Assembly (NCBI RefSeq): GCF_003596405.1
Contig: NZ_QYUR01000002.1
Coordinates: forward strand, 1-64,000
DNA length: 64,000 nucleotides
Direction: 5' to 3'
From: Pseudomonas cavernicola
GTDB lineage: Bacteria; Pseudomonadota; Gammaproteobacteria; Pseudomonadales; Pseudomonadaceae
Part shown: positions 55,363-64,000 of the stretch, in pieces
Layout: every line of letters starts with the position of its first letter
Numbering within the stretch: the first letter of the stretch is position 1
The notes under the pieces: generated by a model
Told to the model about the DNA's origin: nothing
What the model saw: the letters and a program-made list of their open reading frames with translations, nothing else
Database searches by the model: none
Position numbers and translations under genes: made by a program

Positions 55363-56300
55363 CGCAGCTTCTCCGCCACGCGCATAACCGCGCTGCGCGC
55401 ACGTGGATTGGCCTTCAGTTCGGCCTCCGAAGCGAATTGCGGCTTACCAAGCACCTTGATCCTCGGCTCAAAGGCAGCAAAACGGACCGGCAGATCACGC
55501 GGCAGGTTGTCTGCCTCGCCTTTTACATGGCGCCGCATAAACAGTTTAACGATGCGGTCTTCCAGTGAATGGAAGCTGATCACTACCAGCCGCCCACCGA
55601 TTTCCAGAGCCTCCAACGCGGCGTCCAGACCACGCTCAAGGTCACCCAACTCGTTATTTACATAGATACGCAACCCCTGGAAAGCACGGGTTGCTGGATT
55701 TTTGCCCTTTTCCCAAGCCGGATTAGCGACTTTGAGCACCTCAGCCAGGTCGGCCGTACGCTCGAAAGGCTTCTCTGCACGGCGCAGAACTACCGCGCGC
55801 GCCATACGCTTGGCGAAACGCTCTTCGCCGTATTCTTTAAAGACGCGAGCAATTTCCTCTTCGGCTGCACTGGCGATCCATTCAGCCGCGCTAATACCGC
55901 GAGTCGGATCCATGCGCATATCCAGCGGACCGTCATTGAGGAAGCTAAAGCCGCGCTCAGCATCATCCAACTGCGGCGAAGAGACGCCTAAATCCAGCAA
56001 CACCCCTGCCACCCGGCCAGTCATATTGCGCGCCGCAACTTCCTCGCCCAACTCCGCAAAACTGCGCTGCACAACGACAAAGCGGCCGTCTTCGGCCGCC
56101 AGCGTTTCCCCAGTCGCTATCGCCTGCGGATCTTTATCGAAACCAAGCAAACGCCCATCGGGGCCAAGTTTTTCGAGGATCAGCCGGCTGTGCCCGCCGC
56201 GCCCAAATGTGCCGTCCAGGTAGCAGCCATCCGCGCGCACGGCAAGAGCCTCAACGGCTTCATCAAGCAATACGGTGATGTGGCGAAAGCCGCTAGTCAT
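55359..56300 (-). CDS. rsmH: 16S rRNA m4C1402 methyltransferase RsmH
   Basis: N4-methylates C1402 of 16S rRNA; formerly MraW. The 313-residue protein has the start [19 protein letters not shown], the SAM site [35 protein letters not shown] and [13 protein letters not shown]. It overlaps mraZ and ftsL by 4 bases each. Its partner modifying the same nucleotide, RsmI, is also in this window just upstream. Confidence 0.97.
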
Positions 56301-56752
56301 AGGATCAAATCACGCAGTTCGTCCGGCAGACCGCCGGGTTGTTTAATGGCCGCCAGGTCCGCATCAGCAACAGCGTTCCAGGCGTCCTCATCCCACAGTT
56401 GGAATTTATTCAGTTGACCGACCAGCATCGCGCGCTTGTCCAGCTTGGCGTACTCACGTAGACGCGGCGGCACCAGGAAGCGACCACTACCGTCCAACTC
56501 CAGATCCACGGCATTGCCGATCAGCAAGCGTTGCAGGCGACGGGTTTCTTCACGCAGAGAGGGCAGCTCACGGAGCTTGGCTTCAATCAGCTCCCACTCG
56601 GGCAGCGGATAAACACATAAACAAGGATCGATAGCATCAATTGTGACGATGAGCTGGCCACTCGAACGCGAAACGATCTCGTCCCGATACCGACTTGGCA
56701 TCGCGAGTCGCCCTTTGGCGTCGAGAGATATGGCGTTAGCTCCGCGAAACAA
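56297..56752 (-). CDS. mraZ: Transcriptional regulator MraZ
   Basis: First gene of the dcw cluster, a DNA-binding AbrB-fold protein of 151 residues with two MraZ domains: [23 protein letters not shown] near the start, and [20 protein letters not shown] in the second half. It represses its own promoter in E. coli by binding TGGGN repeats. Phased TGG repeats and a good promoter lie just upstream. Conserved DxxGR motifs occur in both halves. Confidence 0.96.
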   Translation of the reverse strand: MFRGANAISLDAKGRLAMPSRYRDEIVSRSSGQLIVTIDAIDPCLCVYPLPEWELIEAKLRELPSLREETRRLQRLLIGNAVDLELDGSGRFLVPPRLREYAKLDKRAMLVGQLNKFQLWDEDAWNAVADADLAAIKQPGGLPDELRDLIL

Positions 56753-56785
56753 TGCTGCGCTCTCCCACTTTGATTAGCTGTCCAT

Positions 56786-56820
56786 GCCCAAAAAACCCAC
56801 TTCATGCCACTTCATGCCAC
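56786..56820 (-). promoter_or_regulatory. Candidate MraZ operator (phased TGG repeats)
   Basis: On the minus strand three 10-base units, GTGGCATGAA, GTGGCATGAA and GTGGGTTTTT, are followed by TGGGCATG. The E. coli MraZ box is TGGGN repeated every 10 bases. The units start just after the -10 element and end 34 bases before the mraZ start, as in E. coli. Confidence 0.6.
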
Positions 56821-56828
56821 TTATGCAC

Positions 56829-56858
56829 ACTATAGGAATGCGGCCACCCCACCGTCAA
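56829..56858 (-). promoter_or_regulatory. Sigma70-like promoter of mraZ and the dcw cluster
   Basis: TTGACG (56858-56853) and TATAGT (56834-56829) are 18 bases apart on the minus strand, about 80 bases before the mraZ start. The gap 56753-57060 holds this promoter and the repeats; beyond 56860 it is AT-rich with no gene seen. Confidence 0.65.
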
Positions 56859-57060
56859 GGCGCGCCAAGAGGGAAAAATCCTTATAGGACGGCAATTTAG
56901 CGAGCTCAGGAGGGGTTTCGGCGAGGCTTTTAGAGGTCTTTTCGAGGGCGAAATTCAACCAACTCAGTGAGCTGAAGTTCAAACTTAAAGTAGTTTGTTA
57001 AGAGTAAGATTTTTTCGGTATTAGAAATGCGATGCGGGAGGTGAAGCAGATAGAAGAAAA

Positions 57061-57441
57061 GGTGGAGAGTCGATCTGTAAGCCGGGTTCTGTCGAGGACA
57101 GTCATTCCTCTACGACGGCCATCACTGGACGCCTTTAGCAACCTACCCGGATCCAGCGCGGGCCACGCCAATGGATCCCTATTTGGTCTTGCTCCGAGTG
57201 GGGTTTACCTAGCCACGCACTGTTGCCAGACGTGCGGTGCGCTCTTACCGCACCTTTTCACCCTTACCGGCGCCGAAGCGCTTAGGCGGTTATTTTCTGT
57301 GGCACTTTCCGTAGGCTCACGCCCCCCAGGCGTTACCTGGCACTCAGCCCTATGGAGCCCGGACTTTCCTCCCTTCCACTTCGCGCAGCGCACTATAAAG
57401 AACGCGGAACGAAATGAAACAGCGACTGTCCGATCGACTCT
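57061..57441 (-). ncRNA. rnpB: RNase P RNA (rnpB)
   Basis: Catalytic RNA of RNase P, processing tRNA 5' ends; class A bacterial type. On the minus strand it begins AGAGTCGATCGGACAGTCGC and ends TTACAGATCGACTCTCC, whose ends pair as P1. Conserved core segments are present: GGGAGGAAAGTCCGGGCTCC (CR-I), ACAGAAAATAACCGCC, GGTAAGGGTGAAAAGG and AGAGCGCACCG. Boundaries are approximate to a few bases. It lies between rsmI and mraZ, as in P. aeruginosa. A T-rich run beyond 57061 on the minus strand fits termination after P1. Confidence 0.96.
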
Positions 57442-57450
57442 CCGCCGCCT

Positions 57451-57479
57451 AGGGTAGCGGCAGGCAGGCATGAGAACAA
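57451..57479 (-). promoter_or_regulatory. Promoter of rnpB
   Basis: TTGTTC (57479-57474) and TACCCT (57456-57451) are 17 bases apart on the minus strand, 9 bases before the rnpB 5' end. The upstream edge reaches the end of rsmI. Confidence 0.6.
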
Positions 57480-57481
57480 GC

Positions 57482-58354
57482 TTAAACGTCTTTCTGCCGA
57501 TCAAGCGCCACCTGATAGAGCAAGTTTTTGCGCACCCCGGTAATCTCTGCCGCCAGTGCCGCCGCACGCTTCAGCGGCATCTCCTTGAGCAACAGATCAA
57601 GCACTCGCAAGGATTCCCCACTCAAGGCCTCGTCACCTTCCGGCGCCTGCCAGCCCGCCACCAGCACCACGCACTCGCCGCGTTGGTGATTGCTATCAGC
57701 CGCCACCCACGCGCGCAACTCTGCCAACGGCAAGCCTTTCAAGGTCTCGAAAGTCTTAGTCAGCTCACGCGCCAACACGGCCATGCGCTCACCACCAAAG
57801 ACCGCCTCTAGATCTTCCAGACACTCCAGTATTCGATGCGGCGCCTCATAGAAAATCAGCGTACGCGATTCTTCTTTTACCAACTCAAGCCGGGCACGCC
57901 GCCCCACCGCCTTCGCCGGCAAAAAACCTTCAAAGATGAAACGATCCGATGGCAAACCTGCGGCTGACAGTGCTGCGATGAGCGCACAAGGGCCAGGCAC
58001 CGGCACGACGACAATGCCCGCCGCCCGCACCTGGCGAACCAGATGGTAGCCAGGATCGGAAATCAGTGGAGTACCGGCATCAGAAATCAGCGCGACGTCA
58101 TCCCCTGCCTGCAAGCGGGCCAGGAAACGCCCGCCTTCATCACGCTCGTTATGCTCATGACAAGCCGCCAGTGGCGTGGCAATACCGAAATGCTGCAGCA
58201 AACGGATCGAATGACGCGTGTCCTCTGCGGCAATCAGCGCCACACTCCGCAACACCTTGAGCGCACGCGCACTGATGTCATCCAGATTACCGATGGGCGT
58301 CGCCACCACATAAAGCGTGCCAGTAGCGGAATTCAGAGCACCTGGAGCGGTCAC
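57482..58354 (-). CDS. rsmI: 16S rRNA 2'-O-methyltransferase RsmI
   Basis: Methylates the ribose of C1402 in 16S rRNA; tetrapyrrole-methylase fold. The 290-residue protein has [47 protein letters not shown] and [19 protein letters not shown], all typical. The start is probably GTG at 58354, with GAGGTG 6 bases upstream; other in-frame GTG codons lie at 58363 and 58375. It is divergent from lpoA. Confidence 0.94.
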   Translation of the reverse strand: MTAPGALNSATGTLYVVATPIGNLDDISARALKVLRSVALIAAEDTRHSIRLLQHFGIATPLAACHEHNERDEGGRFLARLQAGDDVALISDAGTPLISDPGYHLVRQVRAAGIVVVPVPGPCALIAALSAAGLPSDRFIFEGFLPAKAVGRRARLELVKEESRTLIFYEAPHRILECLEDLEAVFGGERMAVLARELTKTFETLKGLPLAELRAWVAADSNHQRGECVVLVAGWQAPEGDEALSGESLRVLDLLLKEMPLKRAAALAAEITGVRKNLLYQVALDRQKDV

Positions 58355-58478
58355 AACGCACACCTCATGGATCACATAAAGCGGGCATTGTAGCCCGATT
58401 CACACCATCAACATCGCGCCCCCGGCGGGGCTTGGGTACAATTCGCCCTTCATTTGATCAAGTATCAGGAACGCTTAC

Positions 58479-60290
58479 ATGATCGCCTGCCTGCGACCGC
58501 TCTCCGCCCTCTGCCTCGCCGGCCTGCTGGCTGCCTGTGCCAGCTCGCCCTCGTCCAGCCTTGGCGAACTGCCACGCACCCCTGAAGCCAGTATTGAGCA
58601 GTTGCTGCAACAAGCCACTGAAAGCCAACCAGAGCAAGCCGCTCTGCTGCGCTTATCCGCTGCCGACCTGGCCTATAACCAGAAGGATCTGGGGCGCGCC
58701 ACCAGCATCCTTGAACAGGTACCACTGGATAGCCTTAAACCTGCCCAGCAGATTTTCGCCAACACCTTGGCCGCCGAGCTGGCACTCGCGCGCAACAAAC
58801 CAAAATCCGCCCTGCAAGCACTTGACCATCCAAGCCTGGGACGCCTGAGCGAACTACCGGTGGAACAGCAGGCGCGCACCCAACTGGTTCGCGCCCGCGC
58901 TCTTGAGGCCGATGGCCAGACGCTGGCGGCAGCTCGCGAACGGATCTTTATCGCGCCACTGCTCAGCAGCGAAGCCGCCAATGCCAACCATGAAGCCATC
59001 TGGGCGCTGGTCGCAGCACTGCCACCCGAGCAACTTCAAGACAGTGGCGATGCCGACCTGACTGGCTGGTTGCAACTGGCGCGGATCTCGAAGAGCGTCG
59101 GCAGCCTGGAACAACAACAGGCCGCCATCGACACCTGGCGCCAACAGAACCCGCAACACCCAGCCGCCCAACAACTGCCGCTCCCACTGAGCAAACTTAA
59201 AGAACTGGCCAGCCAACCGCTGAGCAAGATCGCCCTGCTGTTGCCGCAGGAAGGCCAACTGGCCTCGGTCGCTCGCGCCCTCCGCGACGGATTCCTCGCC
59301 GCCCACTACCAAGCCCAGCAAGCTGGCCAAAACCCTCCCGCCATCGAACTGTACGACAGCTCGCAACTGACTTCGCTGGACGACTTCTACCGCCAAGCTC
59401 AAGCCGCGGGCGTACAACTGGTGGTCGGCCCACTGGAGAAGCCGCTGGTCAAACAGCTCAGTGAACGCGAACAACTGCCAATTACCACCCTTGCCCTTAA
59501 CTACAGCGAAGCCGGTCAGGAAGGCCCAGCGCAATTGTTCCAATTCGGTCTCGCGGCCGAAGATGAGGCTCGCGAAGCAGCCCGTCGGGCCTGGGCCGAT
59601 GGCATGCGCCGCGCCGTGGCACTGGTACCGCGCGGCGAATGGGGCGACCGCGTACTCGGCGCCTTCCGCCAAAGCTGGCAAGCTGCAGGTGGAAGCCTGA
59701 TCGCCGCAGAGCACGTCGATCAGCCCGTCGAGCTAGCCCAGCAAATTGCTGATCTGTTCCAGCTGCGCCAGAGCGAAGCCCGCGCCAAGCGCCTGCAAAG
59801 CACTCTCGGCGTAGCGATTGCCGCGCAGCCAGCGCGCCGTCAAGACGTCGACTTCATCTTCCTAGCCGCCACTCCACAGCAAGCGCAGCAGATCAAACCG
59901 ACCCTAGCCTTCCAGTACGCCGGCGATGTGCCGGTCTATGCCACCTCTCACCTATTTACCGGCAGCAGCAATCCGGCCCAGTATCTCGACCTCAACGGCA
60001 TTCGTTTTTGCGAAACGCCCTGGCTACTCGACGCGAATGACCCACTGCGCCAACAAGTCAGCAGCCAGTGGCCCCAGGCTGCCGGCAGCCTGGGCAGGCT
60101 CTATGCCATGGGCGTCGACGCCTATCGCCTAGCACCCCGCCTGAGCCAGCTCAAAGCTCTGCCAGACAGCCGCGTCGACGGTCTCTCCGGCAGCCTCAGC
60201 CTAAACCCGACGCAACGCATAGAACGCCAGCTACCTTGGGCCGAGTTCCGCGACGGCCAGGTCCAACGCCTTCCCGACAGTATCAATTGA
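58479..60290 (+). CDS. lpoA: Penicillin-binding protein activator LpoA
   Basis: Outer-membrane lipoprotein that reaches through the periplasm to activate PBP1A. The 603-residue protein has a lipoprotein signal with lipobox LAAC and Cys at residue 20, an N-terminal TPR-like helical half (ADLAYNQKDLGRATSILEQV), and a C-terminal periplasmic-binding-protein-like half (KIALLLPQEGQLASVARALRDG). It leads the group lpoA-yraN-gmhA/diaA-dolP, conserved across Gammaproteobacteria. Confidence 0.93.
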   Translation: MIACLRPLSALCLAGLLAACASSPSSSLGELPRTPEASIEQLLQQATESQPEQAALLRLSAADLAYNQKDLGRATSILEQVPLDSLKPAQQIFANTLAAELALARNKPKSALQALDHPSLGRLSELPVEQQARTQLVRARALEADGQTLAAARERIFIAPLLSSEAANANHEAIWALVAALPPEQLQDSGDADLTGWLQLARISKSVGSLEQQQAAIDTWRQQNPQHPAAQQLPLPLSKLKELASQPLSKIALLLPQEGQLASVARALRDGFLAAHYQAQQAGQNPPAIELYDSSQLTSLDDFYRQAQAAGVQLVVGPLEKPLVKQLSEREQLPITTLALNYSEAGQEGPAQLFQFGLAAEDEAREAARRAWADGMRRAVALVPRGEWGDRVLGAFRQSWQAAGGSLIAAEHVDQPVELAQQIADLFQLRQSEARAKRLQSTLGVAIAAQPARRQDVDFIFLAATPQQAQQIKPTLAFQYAGDVPVYATSHLFTGSSNPAQYLDLNGIRFCETPWLLDANDPLRQQVSSQWPQAAGSLGRLYAMGVDAYRLAPRLSQLKALPDSRVDGLSGSLSLNPTQRIERQLPWAEFRDGQVQRLPDSIN

Positions 60291-60661
60291 TCGATAACAA
60301 CAGCCGCCAAACCAGTGGCCGGGCGGCCGAAGCTCTGGCCCGCCAACATCTGGAGCAGCACGGCCTGCGCCTGCTGGCGCAGAACTGGCTGTGCCGACGC
60401 GGCGAGCTCGATCTGGTCATGCTCGACGGCGATACAGTAGTATTCGTCGAAGTACGCTACCGGCGGCATGCCGCCTGGGGCGGTGCCCTGGAGAGTGTCG
60501 ATGCGCGCAAGCGCGGAAAACTCGCCGCCGCCGCAGAACACTTTCTGCAACAAGAGTCGCGCTGGGCTAAACATCCCTGCCGTTTTGATGTCGTAGCCAT
60601 CAGTGCCAACGGCAACTCAACGGCAAAACCGAACTGGATCCAGAACGCCTTTGACACCTGA
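60287..60661 (+). CDS. yraN: YraN family endonuclease-like protein (UPF0102)
   Basis: A 124-residue protein with the restriction-endonuclease-like fold of the YraN family: SGRAAEALARQHLEQHGLRLL, then NWLCRRGELDLVMLDGDTVVFVEVRYR, holding the GExDL and E-V-R residues of the catalytic core. The start is probably TTG at 60287, overlapping the lpoA stop; no ATG lies nearby, and upstream in-frame starts lie within lpoA. Cellular function unknown; a role in DNA processing is inferred from the fold. Confidence 0.85.
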   Translation: MIDNNSRQTSGRAAEALARQHLEQHGLRLLAQNWLCRRGELDLVMLDGDTVVFVEVRYRRHAAWGGALESVDARKRGKLAAAAEHFLQQESRWAKHPCRFDVVAISANGNSTAKPNWIQNAFDT

Positions 60662-60879
60662 GCAAGCCCAGCGCAATTCAGCCTGACACGACAAGAGAAC
60701 TGCAGGCCCGGTCACCACAGGCGCCCCACGCGCCCTGGCCGCCCGATCCGTGCAGAGCAAAACCCGAGCACAGCCTCGGCGAAACCACAGACCCCGGTCT
60801 GCGATTGCCGAGCGATACACCCTTGCAGCAGATGGCCTCCGACATAAGCTTGAAGCCACCTGATCAGCAGCCACACTGA

Positions 60880-62012
<1,133 letters not shown>

Positions 62013-62033
62013 GCCGACGACGTATCTCTGACA

Positions 62034-62063
62034 CAAAAAAGGCGATCCGAGGATCGCCTTTTT
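62034..62063. terminator. Bidirectional terminator between dolP and sspB
   Basis: GGCGATCC/GGATCGCC stem (62041-62058) flanked by A-run and T-run on either side serves both convergent transcripts. Confidence 0.9.
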
Positions 62064-62068
62064 ATCGG

Positions 62069-62482
62069 CTACTTAACCACTTTCAAACTGGGTCGCCCAC
62101 TCGGTCTGGGCGGCTCACCACCGGACGGACCATCATCGTCCGGCCCAGAGTCCGGCTCTTCATCCACCACCGGCGACTCCAAATCGAAGACCATGCCTTG
62201 ACCGTTCTCGCGAGCATAAATCGCCAACACAGCCGTGGAGGGGATATACAAGGTGTGCGCCGCCCCACCGAAACGGCCCTCGAAACTCACCGCCTCGTTA
62301 TCCATATGCAAATGGCGCACAGCGCTCGGCGAGGCGTTCAGCACTATCTGGCCGTCGCTGGCAAAGCCCTGAGGCACCTGCACGCCGGGATACTCGGCGT
62401 TGACCAACAGATGCGGCGTGCAATCGTTATCAACAATCCATTCGTAGAGTGCACGAATCAGATAAGGACGACTGGAGTTCAT
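62069..62482 (-). CDS. sspB: ClpXP specificity adaptor SspB
   Basis: Delivers ssrA-tagged proteins to ClpXP. The 137-residue protein has the ssrA-binding domain (RPYLIRALYEWIVDNDCTPHL, GQIVLNASPSAV, FGGAAHTLYIP), an acidic flexible linker and a C-terminal GRPSLKVVK tail that docks on ClpX. The ATG at 62482 is chosen as the conserved start; the longer frame overlaps sspA. It is 17 bases after sspA. Confidence 0.95.
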   Translation of the reverse strand: MNSSRPYLIRALYEWIVDNDCTPHLLVNAEYPGVQVPQGFASDGQIVLNASPSAVRHLHMDNEAVSFEGRFGGAAHTLYIPSTAVLAIYARENGQGMVFDLESPVVDEEPDSGPDDDGPSGGEPPRPSGRPSLKVVK

Positions 62483-62499
62483 CGAAAGCTCCTTCAGCT

Positions 62500-63117
62500 T
62501 TAGCGCATATCGCGCTCGACGCCAGACAGACTGACCTGGAAGGCCTCGCGGGCAAACTGACGCTCCATGTAATCCAGTAGCGGCTTGGCTGGCTTGGGCA
62601 ACTCGATCCCTAATTTCGGCAAACGCCAGAGGATCGGCAACAGACAACAATCTACCAAACTCAGCTCATCGCTGAGGAAGAATGCCTTATCGGCGAACAG
62701 TGGCGACACACCTGTCAGGCTTTCGCGCAACTCCTTGCGCGCCTGAATTCGGGCCGGTTCCTTGCTGCGCGGATCAAGGATCAGATCCACCAGAACACAC
62801 CAATCACGCTGGATACGATGAATCAGCAGCCGGCTATTCGCCCGCGCCACCGGGTAAACCGGCAACAAGGGTGGGTGCGGATAGCGTTCGTCCAGATATT
62901 CCATCACGACAGTCGATTCATACAACGCCAGATCACGATCGACCAAGGTTGGTACGCTGCCGTAGGGGTTCACTTCTGCCAGCTTGGGTGGTGTGCGACC
63001 CGGTTCGACATTAATGATCTCGGCGCTTACACCCTTCTCGGCGAGCACGATACGTACGCGATGGGAATAGTGGTCGGCGGGGTCGGAGTAACAGGCCAAC
63101 CGGTTGGTCACGCCCAT
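62500..63117 (-). CDS. sspA: Stringent starvation protein SspA
   Basis: RNA-polymerase-associated protein with a GST fold but without GST activity. The 205-residue protein starts [22 protein letters not shown], with the conserved RP(x) and YP(H)PP region ([14 protein letters not shown]), a surface pocket needed for transcription effects. It is followed by sspB in the usual operon and preceded by the petC terminator. Confidence 0.94.
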   Translation of the reverse strand: MGVTNRLACYSDPADHYSHRVRIVLAEKGVSAEIINVEPGRTPPKLAEVNPYGSVPTLVDRDLALYESTVVMEYLDERYPHPPLLPVYPVARANSRLLIHRIQRDWCVLVDLILDPRSKEPARIQARKELRESLTGVSPLFADKAFFLSDELSLVDCCLLPILWRLPKLGIELPKPAKPLLDYMERQFAREAFQVSLSGVERDMR

Positions 63118-63154
63118 GGCGGTCCTCCTCGCTTGTTAAAGTTATCAGAAGCAG

Positions 63155-63187
63155 AAAAACGTGCGCGCCCAAAGCGGGCGCGCACGT
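63155..63187 (-). terminator. Terminator of the cytochrome bc1 operon
   Basis: A perfect stem, ACGTGCGCGCCC with GGGCGCGCACGT, is followed on the minus strand by TTTTT (63159-63155). It lies 23 bases beyond the petC stop. Confidence 0.88.
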
Positions 63188-63209
63188 CAACAGCGGAAAA
63201 AACAGCTTA

Positions 63210-63986
63210 TTAATGCACGTCCTTCCAGAATTCGCGCTTGAGCAGATAGGCAAACACGAAGAAGAAGGCCAGATAGAGCAGCACATAGGTACCAATGCGC
63301 TGGCTTTGCAGTTTCACCGGATTGGCCGAGTATTCCAGGAAGGTCACCAGATTCTTAACCTTCTCGTCGAACTCCGCCTCATTCAGCTTGCCGGTCTTCG
63401 GCAGCACAGTCAGCTGATCGCAGGCTTCATGAGTAATCGGCGTACCGGTCAGCGGGTCATACTGCTTCTTACCCCCGTCAACCGCTTGCACCTGCTTGCA
63501 GCCAACTACCTGGCGACCTTGCAAGCCAACCAGCACGTTAGGCATACCAACGTTGGGGAACACCTTGTTGTTCACACCCCAGGGCCGCGCCGGATCTTCA
63601 TAGAAGTTACGCAGATAGGTGTACAACCAGTCAGTGCCACGCACACGAGCAACCAGAGTCAGATCCGGCGGTGCAGCACCAAACCAGCTCTTGGCATCAG
63701 CCGGCTGCATGCCGATCTTCATATGATCACCGATTTTCGCACCGGTGAACACCAGGTTTTCCAGCATCAACTCATGTGGAATCCCCAGATCATCAGCGAC
63801 ACGTTCGTAACGCTGGAACTTGGCACTGTGGCAACCCATACAGTAGTTGGCGAATGTCCGCGCGCCATCCTGCAGAGCAGCCTTATCGGTCAGGTCAATA
63901 TCGACCTTGTCCAACTCATGGCCTCCGGACGCAAAAGAGACAGCCGGCAGTACAGCGAGAATCAATGCAGCAAATAGCTTTTTCAT
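63210..63986 (-). CDS. petC: Ubiquinol-cytochrome c reductase, cytochrome c1 subunit
   Basis: Heme-bearing subunit of complex III, passing electrons to soluble cytochrome c. The 258-residue precursor has a signal peptide (MKKLFAALILAVLPAVSFAS), the heme site CMGCH at residues 49-53, a candidate axial Met in NVGMPNVLV and a C-terminal membrane anchor (IGTYVLLYLAFFFVFAYLL). Its ATG overlaps a TGA stop, consistent with cytochrome b directly upstream. Confidence 0.94.
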   Translation of the reverse strand: MKKLFAALILAVLPAVSFASGGHELDKVDIDLTDKAALQDGARTFANYCMGCHSAKFQRYERVADDLGIPHELMLENLVFTGAKIGDHMKIGMQPADAKSWFGAAPPDLTLVARVRGTDWLYTYLRNFYEDPARPWGVNNKVFPNVGMPNVLVGLQGRQVVGCKQVQAVDGGKKQYDPLTGTPITHEACDQLTVLPKTGKLNEAEFDEKVKNLVTFLEYSANPVKLQSQRIGTYVLLYLAFFFVFAYLLKREFWKDVH

Positions 63987-64000
63987 CAGCCAGTCACCCT
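63986..64000 (-). CDS. petB: Probable last codons of the cytochrome b gene (partial)
   Basis: On the minus strand the last codons before petC read RVTG followed by TGA, whose final A is the first base of the petC ATG. This fits the 3' end of a cytochrome b gene by operon convention; too little sequence is present to identify it directly. Confidence 0.4.
   Translation of the reverse strand, partial: RVTG

Overview
This 64 kb window is a chromosomal segment of a gammaproteobacterium and almost certainly a Pseudomonas species other than P. aeruginosa. Protein content, gene order and high GC all point there. From memory of the P. aeruginosa PAO1 map, the order follows the block from about PA4370 (imelysin) to PA4429 (cytochrome c1). 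It is core, housekeeping-rich sequence with few accessory insertions.

Layout. 1-4.6 kb: an imelysin / di-heme lipoprotein / imelysin / DUF1513 iron-linked operon. 4.7-5.8 kb: a 5'-truncated chemoreceptor remnant. 6.1-10.3 kb: an RND efflux pair of MexV-MexW type. 10.4-15.3 kb: an envelope-maintenance block with a small exported protein, an InaA-type LPS kinase-like protein, a methyltransferase, the ColS-ColR two-component system and a PAP2 phosphatase; candidate ColR boxes lie before the methyltransferase and PAP2 genes. 15.6-19.9 kb: groEL-groES behind a heat-shock-like promoter, fxsA, a HugZ-type protein and an SDR. 20.1-24.3 kb: two tandem DUF481 proteins, an alkyltransferase-like protein and AmpG. 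25.3-31.4 kb: MscS, YajQ, a response regulator with a degenerate GGDEF domain, PanE, a histidine kinase and a cobalamin adenosyltransferase. 31.5-37.3 kb: a Nudix-ThiE fusion, a GST, ArgJ and SecA. 37.7-56.9 kb: DciA, then lpxC and the complete division and cell wall (dcw) cluster read from mraZ to ftsZ and lpxC on the minus strand. 57.1-64 kb: rnpB, rsmI, then lpoA-yraN-gmhA/diaA-dolP, sspAB and the end of the cytochrome bc1 operon.

The most interesting structure is outside the protein genes. Two stretches of about 620-680 bases (24584-25263 and 38242-38865) read on the minus strand as ORF-less group II introns, probably of class C. Each begins with GTGCGCC directly after the U-tract of a Rho-independent terminator (of mscS and of lpxC). 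Each ends with a 32-base domain V-like hairpin followed by a domain VI-like hairpin and a terminal GAT. Neither encodes a reverse transcriptase and none is present in the window.

Other non-coding features include two families of palindromic intergenic repeats, a perfect three-unit 14-bp tandem repeat, and a sigma70-like mraZ promoter followed by 10-bp-phased TGG repeats that look like an MraZ operator.

How the genes work together: the dcw cluster makes the peptidoglycan precursor (MurE/F/D/C, Ddl, MraY, MurG), polymerises it at the septum (FtsW, FtsI, FtsL, FtsQ, FtsA, FtsZ) and links this to lipid A synthesis (LpxC). AmpG recycles muropeptides, LpoA activates a penicillin-binding protein, and ColRS with its neighbours tunes the outer envelope.
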